A model generated the notes under the pieces. The model saw only the letters and a program-made list of their open reading frames with translations. It searched no databases and had not been told where the DNA came from. The translations under genes and the position numbers were made by a program. From positions 1-44,617 of the forward strand of contig JAFQQJ010000018.1 of assembly GCA_017411325.1 (NCBI GenBank): a stretch of DNA of 44,617 bases, in the 5' to 3' direction. Shown one piece after another: positions 25,891-34,476 of this stretch (positions within the stretch are counted from its first letter, which is position 1; each line of letters opens with the position of its first letter). The stretch is from Clostridia bacterium (GTDB lineage Bacteria > Bacillota > Clostridia > CAKSNL01 > HGM11501).

Positions 25891-26988
25891 ATGCTGGAAA
25901 AATTATACTCAACCAAAATGAGCGAAGACAGGAAAAGCCTTCAGAGGCGTTTTTCAAAAATCCGCAAAAAAAGCGGAAAAAGAGAAAAGACAGTTGCCGT
26001 AATTCTTTCGGCGGTTTTGATTATTGCCGTTTTAACCGTTTCCTCCATAGTCGGCTCACGCCTTGGCGTCCGCGATTACTCTCTTTCGGATGCCGAATAT
26101 TCCGCCTTGCTTGAAAGTCGGCTCGGTGCGGTTATGGCGGACATATATTATGCCGACAGCCAAAAAATTTTAGTTCATTACGGCTCCGCCCTTTTTATCC
26201 TCGGCACAAATCCGCCCCCTGAAAACCCTATGCTTTCCTCCGAGTTTGATTTTGCGATAAATCTTGAAAAGCTTAACATATCGAAAAATCAGCAGGGAAG
26301 CAACATTCTTGAAGTAAAAGTGGATAAGGACGGTAAAAACGCCTATCTTTATTCCGTGGGGCCCTTTGATGAAATAAAGGACTTTGACGAATATATCCTT
26401 AGCCTTGAGACGGGAAGCGTGAAAAAAGGCAGTGCACCCGAAGATGCCGAATATTTCCGGGGTCGTGCGGACAGCTCCACTACCCTATTAAATCCTTTCG
26501 GATGGTTCAGCAACACCTCAGTTATAGACGGCGATAAAATTTACTACCTCACCTGCGAAAACGGAAAGGCAGATGGAATTCAGCTTGTTACGGTAAATCA
26601 TCTTACGGGGGAAACCTCGTCACGGTTTATATTCAATCCCGCATCAGCCGATATTAGCTTTTTCGCACCGAAGGATATAAAGGATATTACGGAAGCCCGC
26701 CTTATTTCAGGGGACATTGACATTGTCATAAAAAACGAAGTCAAGCTTTCCGAAATAGAAGAAATGCTTTCTTCGGCAAAAATTATCTATGGCGGAACGG
26801 CGTGCCCCTTTACTGCCGATCTGATACTTAAAAGAGCCGACGGCGCTTCGGGTAAGGTTACCCTTTCCACTGATAGCTGTGCCGTATATAAATGCGGCAG
26901 CACCTATTATGATTACAGCGATGGTGACAACACCCGTATGTTTGACCTCCTTGGGGTAACCCACGATTGGATTTTAAAAACATATTAA
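25891..26988 (+). CDS. Membrane-anchored putative sensor protein 1 of the BlaI/M56 operon
   Basis: The 365-residue protein has a basic N-terminal segment (LYSTKMSEDRKSLQRRFSKI), one membrane helix at about 34-54, and an extracytoplasmic beta-rich domain that I do not recognise. In many clostridial BlaR1-type proteins a KMS-x-n-LKRRF segment like this follows the protease domain, so this looks like the detached C-terminal half of BlaR1. AAAGGAGG sits at ideal spacing before the ATG. A -1 frameshift at GCAAAAAGG in the preceding gene would fuse the two, but the strong start site makes separate translation more likely. Confidence 0.7.
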   Translation: MLEKLYSTKMSEDRKSLQRRFSKIRKKSGKREKTVAVILSAVLIIAVLTVSSIVGSRLGVRDYSLSDAEYSALLESRLGAVMADIYYADSQKILVHYGSALFILGTNPPPENPMLSSEFDFAINLEKLNISKNQQGSNILEVKVDKDGKNAYLYSVGPFDEIKDFDEYILSLETGSVKKGSAPEDAEYFRGRADSSTTLLNPFGWFSNTSVIDGDKIYYLTCENGKADGIQLVTVNHLTGETSSRFIFNPASADISFFAPKDIKDITEARLISGDIDIVIKNEVKLSEIEEMLSSAKIIYGGTACPFTADLILKRADGASGKVTLSTDSCAVYKCGSTYYDYSDGDNTRMFDLLGVTHDWILKTY

Positions 26989-27036
26989 GCCGATGGGCGT
27001 CTAACCCCACAAGGCTTATGATTAAAGGAGGCAACT

Positions 27037-27759
27037 ATGTTAGAAAATTTATACACCACAAAAATGAGTGACGATAAAAAGGTTTTAAAGAGGCGGTTTT
27101 CAAAAATCAGCCGGAAAAACGGAAAGACTTCCAAAATAATTTCTGCGTTAACAGCGCTTTTACTTTCGATAACGCTTCTTTCGGGCTATGCCGTCATGGC
27201 TGTTTTAGACCCCAGCGAGGAAATTAAGGAAGAATATGCCCTTTCCCTTATAGACTATGAAATTTTAAGGGGCTATCCCGACGGGAAAATGCGGCTTAGC
27301 GAGCCGATAACCAATGCCGAAGCGATTACTCTTATACTTCGTGCCCACAAAGGCTACAGAGATATGCTCGAAACTTACATCCCAAAGGGTGAAAGCGAAA
27401 ATCACTGGGCGTATAAGGAAATTGCCCTTGCAAAGGATTTGAAAATTGCAGAAAGCGACATAGTGCCGGATGAAATTATCACGGTATCGGGCTTTTCAAA
27501 GATGCTCGTTCTTCTTTTAGGCTATGGCGTAAAGGCGGAGCAAAGGGGCGGAGATTATGTTTCCGTTGCAAAAAGGCCCGGCATTTTGGATGGACTTGAT
27601 AAAGATGCCGAAGATATTTTAACAAGAAAGGATGCCGCATTGATGCTGTCAAACGCCCTTGACGTGCCATTTATGGAAGCTTCTTCCTATAATGCAGAAA
27701 TAAAAACTTTAGAGTATGTAATTAAAGAGGGCAATACCTTAAGAAGTCTTCTCGATTAG
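27037..27759 (+). CDS. Membrane-anchored putative sensor protein 2 with SLH-like repeats
   Basis: The 240-residue protein shares 21 of its first 30 residues with the preceding protein (LYTTKMSDDKKVLKRRFSKI), followed by a membrane helix at about 34-56. The outer part resembles three S-layer-homology repeats: ILRGYPDGKMRLSEPITNAE, HWAYKEIALAKDLKI, and a third ending DILTRKDAALMLSNALDV. SLH repeats usually bind cell-wall polymers, so it may report on the envelope. AAAGGAGG precedes the ATG at 27037. A small hairpin (TAAGCC/GGCTTA) lies between the two sensor genes, and a terminator follows. Confidence 0.7.
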   Translation: MLENLYTTKMSDDKKVLKRRFSKISRKNGKTSKIISALTALLLSITLLSGYAVMAVLDPSEEIKEEYALSLIDYEILRGYPDGKMRLSEPITNAEAITLILRAHKGYRDMLETYIPKGESENHWAYKEIALAKDLKIAESDIVPDEIITVSGFSKMLVLLLGYGVKAEQRGGDYVSVAKRPGILDGLDKDAEDILTRKDAALMLSNALDVPFMEASSYNAEIKTLEYVIKEGNTLRSLLD

Positions 27760-27763
27760 CGAA

Positions 27764-27794
27764 AAAACACATCATCCGACGGATGATGTGTTTT
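27764..27794. terminator. Bidirectional terminator
   Basis: AAAACACATCATCC and GGATGATGTGTTTT pair perfectly around GAC, between the converging sensor-2 and SDR genes. Confidence 0.88.
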
Positions 27795-27796
27795 CT

Positions 27797-28735
27797 TTAT
27801 CTTTTTATCTTGGCGTACTCGATTTCGAGCCCTTCTTTTATGCTCTTAAAATCTTCCTTTTTAAGGTTGGTGGCTTTAAGAATTTTGGAATTGTCAATAA
27901 AACGGTCATATAACCTGTCGTAGAGCAAAATCCACTTTTCCTTGCCCTGCTTTTCCATATCAAGAAGATAGGTCTTGGTGTCCACCCACGAAAAGCGAGT
28001 TCCGAAAACCTCGGAATAAATATCCGCAATTTCGCCCCAGGTAAGGTTTTCGCCGTCTGCTACCGTGTATGCCTCACCCATTACTCCTTCCTTAAACAAA
28101 AGGTGTGCAATCATTTTACCCGAATTTCCCGCCCAGGTAAGTGCCGCACGAAGATTTTTACATTCTGAAGGCAGCATCAACGCTTCGCCCTTTTCTGCCG
28201 CCTCTATCACCTCACGGTTTGAGCGGGTTACAAGGTCAAATCTCCTTTCGGAAAAGGATATTACGGGGCGGACAACCGTCCAGTTTTTCTTTAAGGAATT
28301 ATTATTTAAATATCTTTCGCACTTTGCCTTGGAAAGGGCATATTTTTCTGTCGCAAGAAATTCCGAATCCTTCGTAATATCTAAAAGCTTCGGTGCGTTT
28401 TCGGTTATGGGATGCTCCAAATCAGCATAGATGCGATAGGATGAAAGGAATATGAGATGGTCGCACTTTTCAGTTAAAAGCTCGTGATAGGGTGCATATG
28501 CCACTTCATCCTGATAGTGCAGAAAATTTACTATTCCGTCGTATTTTTTATCTTTAAGAAAATTTTTCAAGAATTCAAGGTCTGCCCTTTCCCTTATATA
28601 TGTAAGGTTTTCGTTATCCGATTTTTTATCTTCAAGGCATATTACATCAACCTTGTGTCCAAGGCCGAGCAATTCTTCCGCCGTGTATGAGCCAAGCGTT
28701 CCTCCGCCACCGATTAAAAGTACCTGCTTTTTCAT
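27797..28735 (-). CDS. NAD-dependent epimerase/dehydratase family protein (extended SDR)
   Basis: The 312-residue protein has the N-terminal nucleotide-binding loop VLLIGGGGTLGSYTAEELL and the core stretch LIFLSSYRIYAD. A tyrosine and lysine pair (EKYALSKAKCERYL) matches the SDR YxxxK catalytic motif. WTVVRPVISF, typical of extended SDRs, follows. Homologues act on nucleotide sugars or serve as RNA-binding proteins; the substrate here is unknown. GGGGGA precedes the ATG. It stands alone between the BlaI operon terminator and the MATE gene. Confidence 0.85.
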   Translation of the reverse strand: MKKQVLLIGGGGTLGSYTAEELLGLGHKVDVICLEDKKSDNENLTYIRERADLEFLKNFLKDKKYDGIVNFLHYQDEVAYAPYHELLTEKCDHLIFLSSYRIYADLEHPITENAPKLLDITKDSEFLATEKYALSKAKCERYLNNNSLKKNWTVVRPVISFSERRFDLVTRSNREVIEAAEKGEALMLPSECKNLRAALTWAGNSGKMIAHLLFKEGVMGEAYTVADGENLTWGEIADIYSEVFGTRFSWVDTKTYLLDMEKQGKEKWILLYDRLYDRFIDNSKILKATNLKKEDFKSIKEGLEIEYAKIKR

Positions 28736-28814
28736 AATAGTCCCCCTTTTAGCTAATTATATTATGATACGCTTTATTTTGCAAGGGAGAAAACTATCCA
28801 AAAAAGTAACTATT

Positions 28815-30149
28815 CTATGCTCGCAGTGCCCTTATGCTTTTGCTTCCGAAGTAGATGGCAGCACCCACCAGAGCATCAAACAGCCAGGAAATTATCCAGC
28901 CTGCATAATAGCCGTAAATGCCATAGTAGGGAATTAAGATAAGACTCATAATAATTCTTGCAATGGAGCCGGACAGGCTTGTCATTAAAAGTGCCGCCAT
29001 ATTTCCTATTCCGCGGAAATAGTTGTGATATAAATTTGCAATAACATTAAGGACTATAAAGGGAAGCCCCCATCTTAAAAAGTTTATGGTATAGGTAACC
29101 GCCTCAGGCGATGCATCGCTTCCGAAGAAAAGCCCTGATACGGCGGGGGCGAAAAGGGCGCTGATTAAAATAAAGGGAAGGCTGAAGACAGAAGACTGAA
29201 TGAGCGCCACCTTCATACCCTTTTTAAGCTTGTCATACTTTTTGGCACCGAAGCACTGTGCCGTGTAGCTTGCCAGAGTTTTTGAGGAATTCTGATAAAT
29301 TGCCGCATTGATGTCGTAAATTCTGTAGCTTACAAGATAGCTTGCCGCTGCGGCAGAGCCGATGTTGTTTACCATGGGCGAAAGGATAATTCCCGCAAAA
29401 TACATTGCCGACTGCTGAAGGCAGGAAAAGGCGGAATATCTCGCCGTTGCAAGAAGACCTTCGGAAAGGCTTTTTATCTTCATTTTGTAAACACCCAGCT
29501 TTTTGAAGCAGGAAGCCATTTTAAGGATATACAAAACTCCCACGATGCTGTAGGATATGACATTTGCAAGGGCAAGGGCGGATGCATCCATATGGAAAAA
29601 CACAATAAAGGCAGAGCCAAGACCGATATTAAGCAGCGTTGAAAGAATAGACATATATAAAGGATATGCACTGTCCCCCATTGCCGTTATTACCTGAACG
29701 GCATTTATGCCGAAAAGAACGATTACCTTACCCACCATTGAAATGGTGAAATATCTTACGCATTCGGAAAGAACGGCATCATCCACGTTGAAAAAGTCCA
29801 TAACCGTACCGCGGAATATTATGAAAAACACGGACAAAAGGGCGATGATTCCCGAAAGCATCAGGAAGTTATTTACGATAACGCACTTCATTCTGTAATA
29901 TTCCTTTGCTCCGAAAAGGTGGGCGGTGTATACGCCGACGCCCATTCCGTATCCCCAGAATATGGAATTCAAAAACGTATCAAGGGGTGCTATTGCACCT
30001 ATTGCTCCCAGGGCACCGTCACCTAAAAGCTTACCTGCAATTATGGTGTTTACCACGTTGTAGCACTGGGAAAGAAGCCCCGAAAGCACCATTGGTATTG
30101 CAAAAAGTATAAAGGTTTTATAAATATTTCCTTTTGTTAAGTCTTTCAT
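28815..30149 (-). CDS. MATE family efflux transporter
   Basis: The 444-residue protein has about 12 membrane helices and the MATE pattern: LTKGNIYKTFILFAIPMVLSG at the N-terminus, AIGAIAPLDTFLNSIFWGYG, and a repeat of the fold after residue 230. These transporters export drugs or metabolites with Na+ or H+. It is divergent from a DeoR regulator, and operator-like repeats overlap its promoter, so the regulator probably controls it. It is followed directly by the SDR gene on the same strand, with an 80-bp spacer. Confidence 0.92.
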   Translation of the reverse strand: MKDLTKGNIYKTFILFAIPMVLSGLLSQCYNVVNTIIAGKLLGDGALGAIGAIAPLDTFLNSIFWGYGMGVGVYTAHLFGAKEYYRMKCVIVNNFLMLSGIIALLSVFFIIFRGTVMDFFNVDDAVLSECVRYFTISMVGKVIVLFGINAVQVITAMGDSAYPLYMSILSTLLNIGLGSAFIVFFHMDASALALANVISYSIVGVLYILKMASCFKKLGVYKMKIKSLSEGLLATARYSAFSCLQQSAMYFAGIILSPMVNNIGSAAAASYLVSYRIYDINAAIYQNSSKTLASYTAQCFGAKKYDKLKKGMKVALIQSSVFSLPFILISALFAPAVSGLFFGSDASPEAVTYTINFLRWGLPFIVLNVIANLYHNYFRGIGNMAALLMTSLSGSIARIIMSLILIPYYGIYGYYAGWIISWLFDALVGAAIYFGSKSIRALRA

Positions 30150-30159
30150 TTTATCCCTC

Positions 30160-30188
30160 TTGACATTAATTAATCGCTCTTGTATAAT
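30160..30188 (+). promoter_or_regulatory. Consensus sigma-A promoter of the DeoR gene
   Basis: TTGACA, 17 bases, TATAAT: a perfect match to consensus at the optimal spacing. Confidence 0.85.
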
Positions 30189-30214
30189 TATAGTAAATTA
30201 TCAAAATTTATCAA
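30187..30214 (-). promoter_or_regulatory. Predicted sigma-A promoter of the MATE gene
   Basis: On the minus strand TTGATA (30214-30209), 16 bases, TATAAT (30192-30187). It overlaps the divergent promoter's -10 box. Confidence 0.65.
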
Positions 30215-30253
30215 GATATGTTCATTATATTGACAATTTATCATTTTTTATCA
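30198..30253. promoter_or_regulatory. Four helically phased TTATCA boxes, probable DeoR operator
   Basis: TTATCA starts at 30198, 30208, 30238 and 30248: two pairs with a 10-base period, set 40 bases apart. They cover the start region of the DeoR transcript and the MATE -35 box. Confidence 0.7.
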
Positions 30254-30266
30254 AAAGAGGTGCGCC

Positions 30267-31028
30267 ATGTCCGAAAAAAGAATTGATACAATCTTAAGGA
30301 TAATAAAGGAGCAGGGCTATGTTACGGTTAAGTATTTGTGCGATGAGCTTCATTACAGCACCGCCACCATAAACCGTGACCTTAACGATTTGCAGAAGAA
30401 AAAGCTTATAACCCGCCACTATGGAGGGGCGGAGATAGTAAAGTCCAAGGGCACTCCCCTTGTTTTCCGCTATCATAAAATGCGCCCCGTAAAGAGGCTT
30501 CTTGCGAAAAAGGCAGCGGAGCTTGTCAAAGAAGGTATGACGGTTTTCATTGACGGCTCCACCACGGCGCAGTATATCGGGCAATATATAAAGGATGTAA
30601 AAAACCTTAAGGTAATAACAAACAACTTAAATTTAATTTCCTATTTAAGCGAATGCGGCGTAAAGTGCATCTGCCTCGGGGGCGATATTATAGAAAGCCC
30701 CTATATAACAGGGGGGATTGACTCCGCATTTCAGGCAAAAAGCTACCGTGCCGACCTTGCCTTTCTTTCAACCGGCGGAATTTCAGCCGACGGAAAGATT
30801 TTTGACGGTGTTTATCTTGACCTTCACAGGGTAATGATTGAAAATTCCGAAAAAGCCGTATTCCTCATAGACCACAAAAAGCTTGGTGTGACAGGCGACA
30901 GATTTCTTTCCGATCTTTCTAATATCGACATACTTATCACCGACCACAAATTCGGCGATGACGTAAAGGAAAAATATAAAAACACGCAATTTATGGAAAT
31001 CGAAACCCCGAAAACACAGACGGACTGA
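30267..31028 (+). CDS. DeoR/GlpR family transcriptional regulator
   Basis: The 253-residue protein has an N-terminal DeoR helix-turn-helix (about 1-57; TVKYLCDELHYSTATINRDL) and a C-terminal sugar-phosphate-sensing domain (about 75-230; VFIDGSTTAQYIGQYI, ITNNLNLISYL, FLSTGGISADGKIFD). Family members usually repress sugar genes and release DNA on binding a phosphorylated intermediate. It is divergent from a MATE transporter, an unusual partner. AAGAGGTG precedes the ATG at 30267. Its promoter is consensus-like and covered by repeats, consistent with autorepression. Confidence 0.93.
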   Translation: MSEKRIDTILRIIKEQGYVTVKYLCDELHYSTATINRDLNDLQKKKLITRHYGGAEIVKSKGTPLVFRYHKMRPVKRLLAKKAAELVKEGMTVFIDGSTTAQYIGQYIKDVKNLKVITNNLNLISYLSECGVKCICLGGDIIESPYITGGIDSAFQAKSYRADLAFLSTGGISADGKIFDGVYLDLHRVMIENSEKAVFLIDHKKLGVTGDRFLSDLSNIDILITDHKFGDDVKEKYKNTQFMEIETPKTQTD

Positions 31029-31050
31029 ACAAAATCGTTCAGTCCGTTTT
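31021..31050 (+). terminator. Terminator of the DeoR gene
   Basis: CGGACTGAAC and GTTCAGTCCG pair around AAAATC, followed by TTTT. The 5' arm includes the stop codon. Confidence 0.85.
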
Positions 31051-31060
31051 ATCGCTCTTT

Positions 31061-31088
31061 GTCATTCTGACGATGGCGGAAGAATCTC
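31061..31088. repeat. Fragment resembling a dispersed GTCATTCTGA-type repeat
   Basis: GTCATTCTGACGATGGCGGA followed by AGAATCTC resembles the widespread intergenic repeat of the form GTCATTCTGAGCGnAGCGAAGAATCT. Only one copy is in the window, so the call is tentative. Confidence 0.35.
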
Positions 31089-31089
31089 T

Positions 31090-32475
31090 TTATATGCCGT
31101 ATTTTTCTGCCGCTTCCTCTGTAAGTGCTCCATTTCCGCATTCAGAAAGCCAGGTGCTGACAGCTTTTCTTATATCGGTTTTTTCATATCTTCCGCTTGC
31201 TTCAAGCCCCGTTTCTTTTTTGAAAAGCTCAAAATCGGATGGTGCATAGCTTTTATCCCCGAAGCGGTTTAAGAGATTTTCCGACTCGGTATAGTAAACA
31301 TTTTCATCAATTAAAAGCTGGCTTTCGGGTTCTTTTAAGATAAACGAGAATATTGCGGCGCCGACCTTGGCATTATGGAATATGTTGCGCTTTATTTCAA
31401 GGCCTGCGTCCTTTTCCTCCGTCTTTTTAGCCATACGCCAGAGGAAAATATGATGCCCCATTGGGAAGGGCCAGATCTCCGACATTCTCGGTGCTTCCTC
31501 GCCCTGAGGCGAAAAGCCGCCCCCTGCATTTATGCAGATATTATCGTTGAATTTTGCGCGGATGGGAATAAAATCCCTTACCTCATACGCCGCCATACCG
31601 TAATTCATAAAAAGATTGTGGCAGTAGGTAACATCCGTTGCGGGAGTTGTGCCCGCAAAGCCCTGATGGGTTATGCAGGAGTCATAAATGTTATTGAAAA
31701 GACAGTCTTTAACCGTAATTTTTCCCATATGCTGCCAGGCTTCAACACCGTTACCAAGCCTAATTCTCTGCGCACGGCTGAAAACCGCACCGCCAAGAAA
31801 GTGAAATTCGCATCTTTCCACCGTAAGCTCGTGATCGCCCTTTATGCCGTGAACACCGCTGTTTATAAAGGTTATATCGCAGATTTTTGCATAATTTGCC
31901 CAGCAGAGAGCAAACTTTCCGTAAAGGGCGCACTCGATATGGGAATAAACCTTCCCGGGATTGCCCACAGAATAGAGATACAAGGGGCGCTTATAGCCCT
32001 CGGGCACTTCTTTTTCTTCCCATTCATACTGAGAAAGCCTTTTCTGCTTTCTTAAATTCCCCTTGTCAAGGTCATCATCATACCATTCGCCCTGATTTTT
32101 AAGGTCAGAAAGGCTCCAGCGAAGGTTTCCGCAGGATTCTCCGTAATTGAAAATCAGGTTGCAGGGCTCGTCGGTCTCCGTGCCAACATAACGCCAGATA
32201 TTTTCCTTTTCTTCCACCCATAAATCGGGAGAAGAATAGTCTTTTGATCCGCAGAATATGGGGTTTTCCCCTTCGCCGTAGGCACCGTAGGTTATTACGT
32301 TTCCCTTTTCGCCCCATACGGCATCTAAGTTTCCTCTGTAAAACGTGCCTCTCTTAAAAAGCACCGTATCCCCGGGCTTTACGCCAAGGGAAAAAATATC
32401 TTTGGCAGGCGTTTTTTCACTCAAGCCATCGTTTTCAGCTTTGCCATATGTTAAATCAATATAATAAGTAGCCAT
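31090..32475 (-). CDS. Right-handed parallel beta-helix protein, pectate-lyase-like
   Basis: The 461-residue protein begins YYIDLTYGKAENDGLSEKTP, a form often seen at the start of beta-helix polysaccharide-active proteins. Repeated coils follow (ITFINSGVHGIKGDHELTVE, GKITVKDCLFNNIYDSCITH, RAKFNDNICINAGGGF). It has no signal peptide, so it seems to be cytoplasmic or exported by other means. No catalytic residues can be assigned with confidence. The substrate may be a sugar polymer fragment. AAGGAG precedes the ATG at 32475. It lies 11 bases after a phosphoesterase gene and probably shares its operon. Confidence 0.75.
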   Translation of the reverse strand: MATYYIDLTYGKAENDGLSEKTPAKDIFSLGVKPGDTVLFKRGTFYRGNLDAVWGEKGNVITYGAYGEGENPIFCGSKDYSSPDLWVEEKENIWRYVGTETDEPCNLIFNYGESCGNLRWSLSDLKNQGEWYDDDLDKGNLRKQKRLSQYEWEEKEVPEGYKRPLYLYSVGNPGKVYSHIECALYGKFALCWANYAKICDITFINSGVHGIKGDHELTVERCEFHFLGGAVFSRAQRIRLGNGVEAWQHMGKITVKDCLFNNIYDSCITHQGFAGTTPATDVTYCHNLFMNYGMAAYEVRDFIPIRAKFNDNICINAGGGFSPQGEEAPRMSEIWPFPMGHHIFLWRMAKKTEEKDAGLEIKRNIFHNAKVGAAIFSFILKEPESQLLIDENVYYTESENLLNRFGDKSYAPSDFELFKKETGLEASGRYEKTDIRKAVSTWLSECGNGALTEEAAEKYGI

Positions 32476-32486
32476 AGAAACACTCC

Positions 32487-33161
32487 TTATATTTTTTCAA
32501 AACCATTGAAAAGAGCCATATGTTTTTCATCAAGGCGGATATCCTTATGGTAGTGCCCGAAAAACCACTTTTTATAGTTTAATCTGCCCTTTATTTCCTC
32601 AAGGAAGTCAGTAAGGCAGTTTGTTTCATACGAAGGAAAAAGCGCTTCCTGCACAGATGTGGGTGATGCGTGGGTTATTACATAATCCACCGAAAAGTCA
32701 TAATCGGAAAGCTTTTTTCTTGCCTGCTCCATCTCCGCATTCGACGGAAGCTCATCCTTCCACCAGTTTTTACCTTCTGTTCTTATGTCCTTATCGTGGG
32801 AGCTTGCCCCGCCGAAGGTGAAAATTTTCTTTCCTTCGATAACATAAACCTCACCGCGCATAAGATGATAAATTCCGTCATCCACCTTATGCACCATTCC
32901 CCCGCAGAAGGGAATTTCGGGAAGGCTTTTCAGCATATCAAAATTTTCGTGATTGCCGTCAACGAACAAAACCGAAAAGCTTTTTTCCTTAAGCCACTTT
33001 ATCCAGTATTTTTCTTCGTTGGTTCCATCCCACACACCGCCGAAATCTCCTGCAATTATCACATAGTCATTCTTCGTCATTTCTTTTCCCCGGGGAAAGT
33101 TTTTTGAAGAAAGCCTTTGTATGTCAACGGGAATATGGGTGTCGCCCGTTATGTAAATCAT
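32487..33161 (-). CDS. Calcineurin-like metallophosphoesterase
   Basis: The 224-residue protein has the full set of family metal ligands in order: GDTH near residue 6, GDFGG near 43, GNHE near 74, THASP near 164 and GHYH near 202. It lacks a signal peptide and membrane segments, so it is a cytosolic phosphatase or phosphodiesterase of unknown substrate. AAGGAG precedes the ATG at 33161. It is followed closely by the beta-helix protein gene. Confidence 0.88.
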   Translation of the reverse strand: MIYITGDTHIPVDIQRLSSKNFPRGKEMTKNDYVIIAGDFGGVWDGTNEEKYWIKWLKEKSFSVLFVDGNHENFDMLKSLPEIPFCGGMVHKVDDGIYHLMRGEVYVIEGKKIFTFGGASSHDKDIRTEGKNWWKDELPSNAEMEQARKKLSDYDFSVDYVITHASPTSVQEALFPSYETNCLTDFLEEIKGRLNYKKWFFGHYHKDIRLDEKHMALFNGFEKI

Positions 33162-33267
33162 TATGCTTCTCCTTAATTGATTTTATTAAAGACCATTGGC
33201 TTTATAACAAAAAAAGAATACCATATCTTAAGGCTTTTGTCAATAAAACGGGGTGGCGGAAAAAAGC

Positions 33268-33298
33268 AAAAAAGACAAGGCAAAGCCTTGTCTTTTTT
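33268..33298 (-). terminator. Terminator after the aminotransferase gene
   Basis: A6-GACAAGGC and GCCTTGTC-T6 pair around AAA, overlapping the stop codon of the minus-strand gene. Confidence 0.88.
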
Positions 33299-34460
33299 AC
33301 TTCTTCCCGAAAGCTTTTTCCATTCGGGAAAGAGCTTCCTTTATGTCTTCATATTTAGATGCGTAGCAGATTCTTATATAGCCTTCGCCGTCGGGTCCGA
33401 AGGCATCGCCCGGGCTTGTCACAACGTGGGTTTTTTCGAGGATGTATTCTGCTGTTTCGCGGCTTTTCATACCAAAGCCCGTGATATTCGGAAATACATA
33501 AAACGCGCCCTTTGGATAAAGGCAGGAAAAGCCCTTGATTTTGTTTAGCCCCTCAACTATCAGGTGGCGGTTTCTGTCGTAGTGCTTAAGCATTTCACAT
33601 ACGTCCTTTTCGCCGTTATATATGGCTTCGACCGCGGCAAGCTGCATAGGCTCGGGCACGCTTGCAACCATATTTTCCTGAAGCTTTATAAGGTTTTCCG
33701 TTATACTTTCGTTTGCACATATATAACCCACACGAAAGCCCGTCATCGCAAAGGTTTTTGAAAAGCTGTTGATTGTCAGGACATAGTCCTCTATTCCTGG
33801 AATTGCGGCAAGGCTTTTTTGAGTAAATCCGTCGTAAACCAATCTTTCATAAGGCTCGTCTGAAATTATAAATATCTTATGCTTTTTAACAAGCTCTGCG
33901 ATTTTTAATAAATCCTCCCACTCAAGGACACCGCCCGTGGGATTTGAGGGTGAATTTATGATAATAAGCTTGGTTTTATCCGTGATGAGGGGCTCGATTA
34001 AGTCCGCCGTCATCTTAAAGTCGTTTTTTTCGTCCACCTTTGCATAAACGGTTTTTGCATTTACCATATCAATCTGACCTTTATAATCAGGCCAGTTGGG
34101 TCCCTGAATGATAACCTCGTCCCCGGGGTTTACCAGCGTAACTATAGCAAGCATAAGTGCCTGGGTTGCCCCCGCCGTTACAATTATATTTTTGTCGGGA
34201 TCGCACTTTATGCCGTTTTCCTTATAAAGCTTATAGGCTATGGCATCGCGGAGCTCCTTTATCCCTGAATTTGGCGTATATTTTGTTTTTCCCTCTAAAA
34301 GGCCTTTTATCCCTGCGTCAATTATATGCTTCGGGGTTATGAATCCGGGCTCACCCAGGGTGAGATTTATTGAATCGTCGTACTTTTTTGCAAGCTCAAA
34401 CATCCGCCTTACTCCCGAAGGAAGGGCGTTTTGCGCCGCTGTGCTGAGTAATTTTTCCAT
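33297..34460 (-). CDS. Class I/II PLP-dependent aminotransferase
   Basis: The 387-residue protein has the fold-type I signature: INLTLGEPGF near 32, the PLP-phosphate loop TAGATQALMLAI, NSPSNPTGGVLEWEDLL near 170, SDEPYERLVYDG, and the Schiff-base lysine in SFSKTFAMTGFRVGY near 235. The conserved arginine YIRICYA is near the C-terminus. This matches aspartate/aromatic/alanine-type transaminases; the substrate is not resolved. AGAGGTG precedes the ATG at 34460. An Lrp/AsnC regulator lies 16 bases upstream in the same operon, a common pairing that suggests amino-acid-responsive control. Confidence 0.93.
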   Translation of the reverse strand: MEKLLSTAAQNALPSGVRRMFELAKKYDDSINLTLGEPGFITPKHIIDAGIKGLLEGKTKYTPNSGIKELRDAIAYKLYKENGIKCDPDKNIIVTAGATQALMLAIVTLVNPGDEVIIQGPNWPDYKGQIDMVNAKTVYAKVDEKNDFKMTADLIEPLITDKTKLIIINSPSNPTGGVLEWEDLLKIAELVKKHKIFIISDEPYERLVYDGFTQKSLAAIPGIEDYVLTINSFSKTFAMTGFRVGYICANESITENLIKLQENMVASVPEPMQLAAVEAIYNGEKDVCEMLKHYDRNRHLIVEGLNKIKGFSCLYPKGAFYVFPNITGFGMKSRETAEYILEKTHVVTSPGDAFGPDGEGYIRICYASKYEDIKEALSRMEKAFGKK

Positions 34461-34476
34461 ATTGCCGCACCTCTAT

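Noticed and set aside
25870..25895. Programmed -1 frameshift at GCAAAAAGG fusing the M56 protease to sensor 1
   Set aside because: The site is not a classic slippery heptamer, and the strong AAAGGAGG with ATG gives a simple separate start. The second sensor gene has the same kind of start with no protease in front of it.
31375..32055. 226-codon frame on the plus strand
   Set aside because: It is the shadow of the beta-helix gene on the minus strand and is rich in unlikely residues for a real protein.
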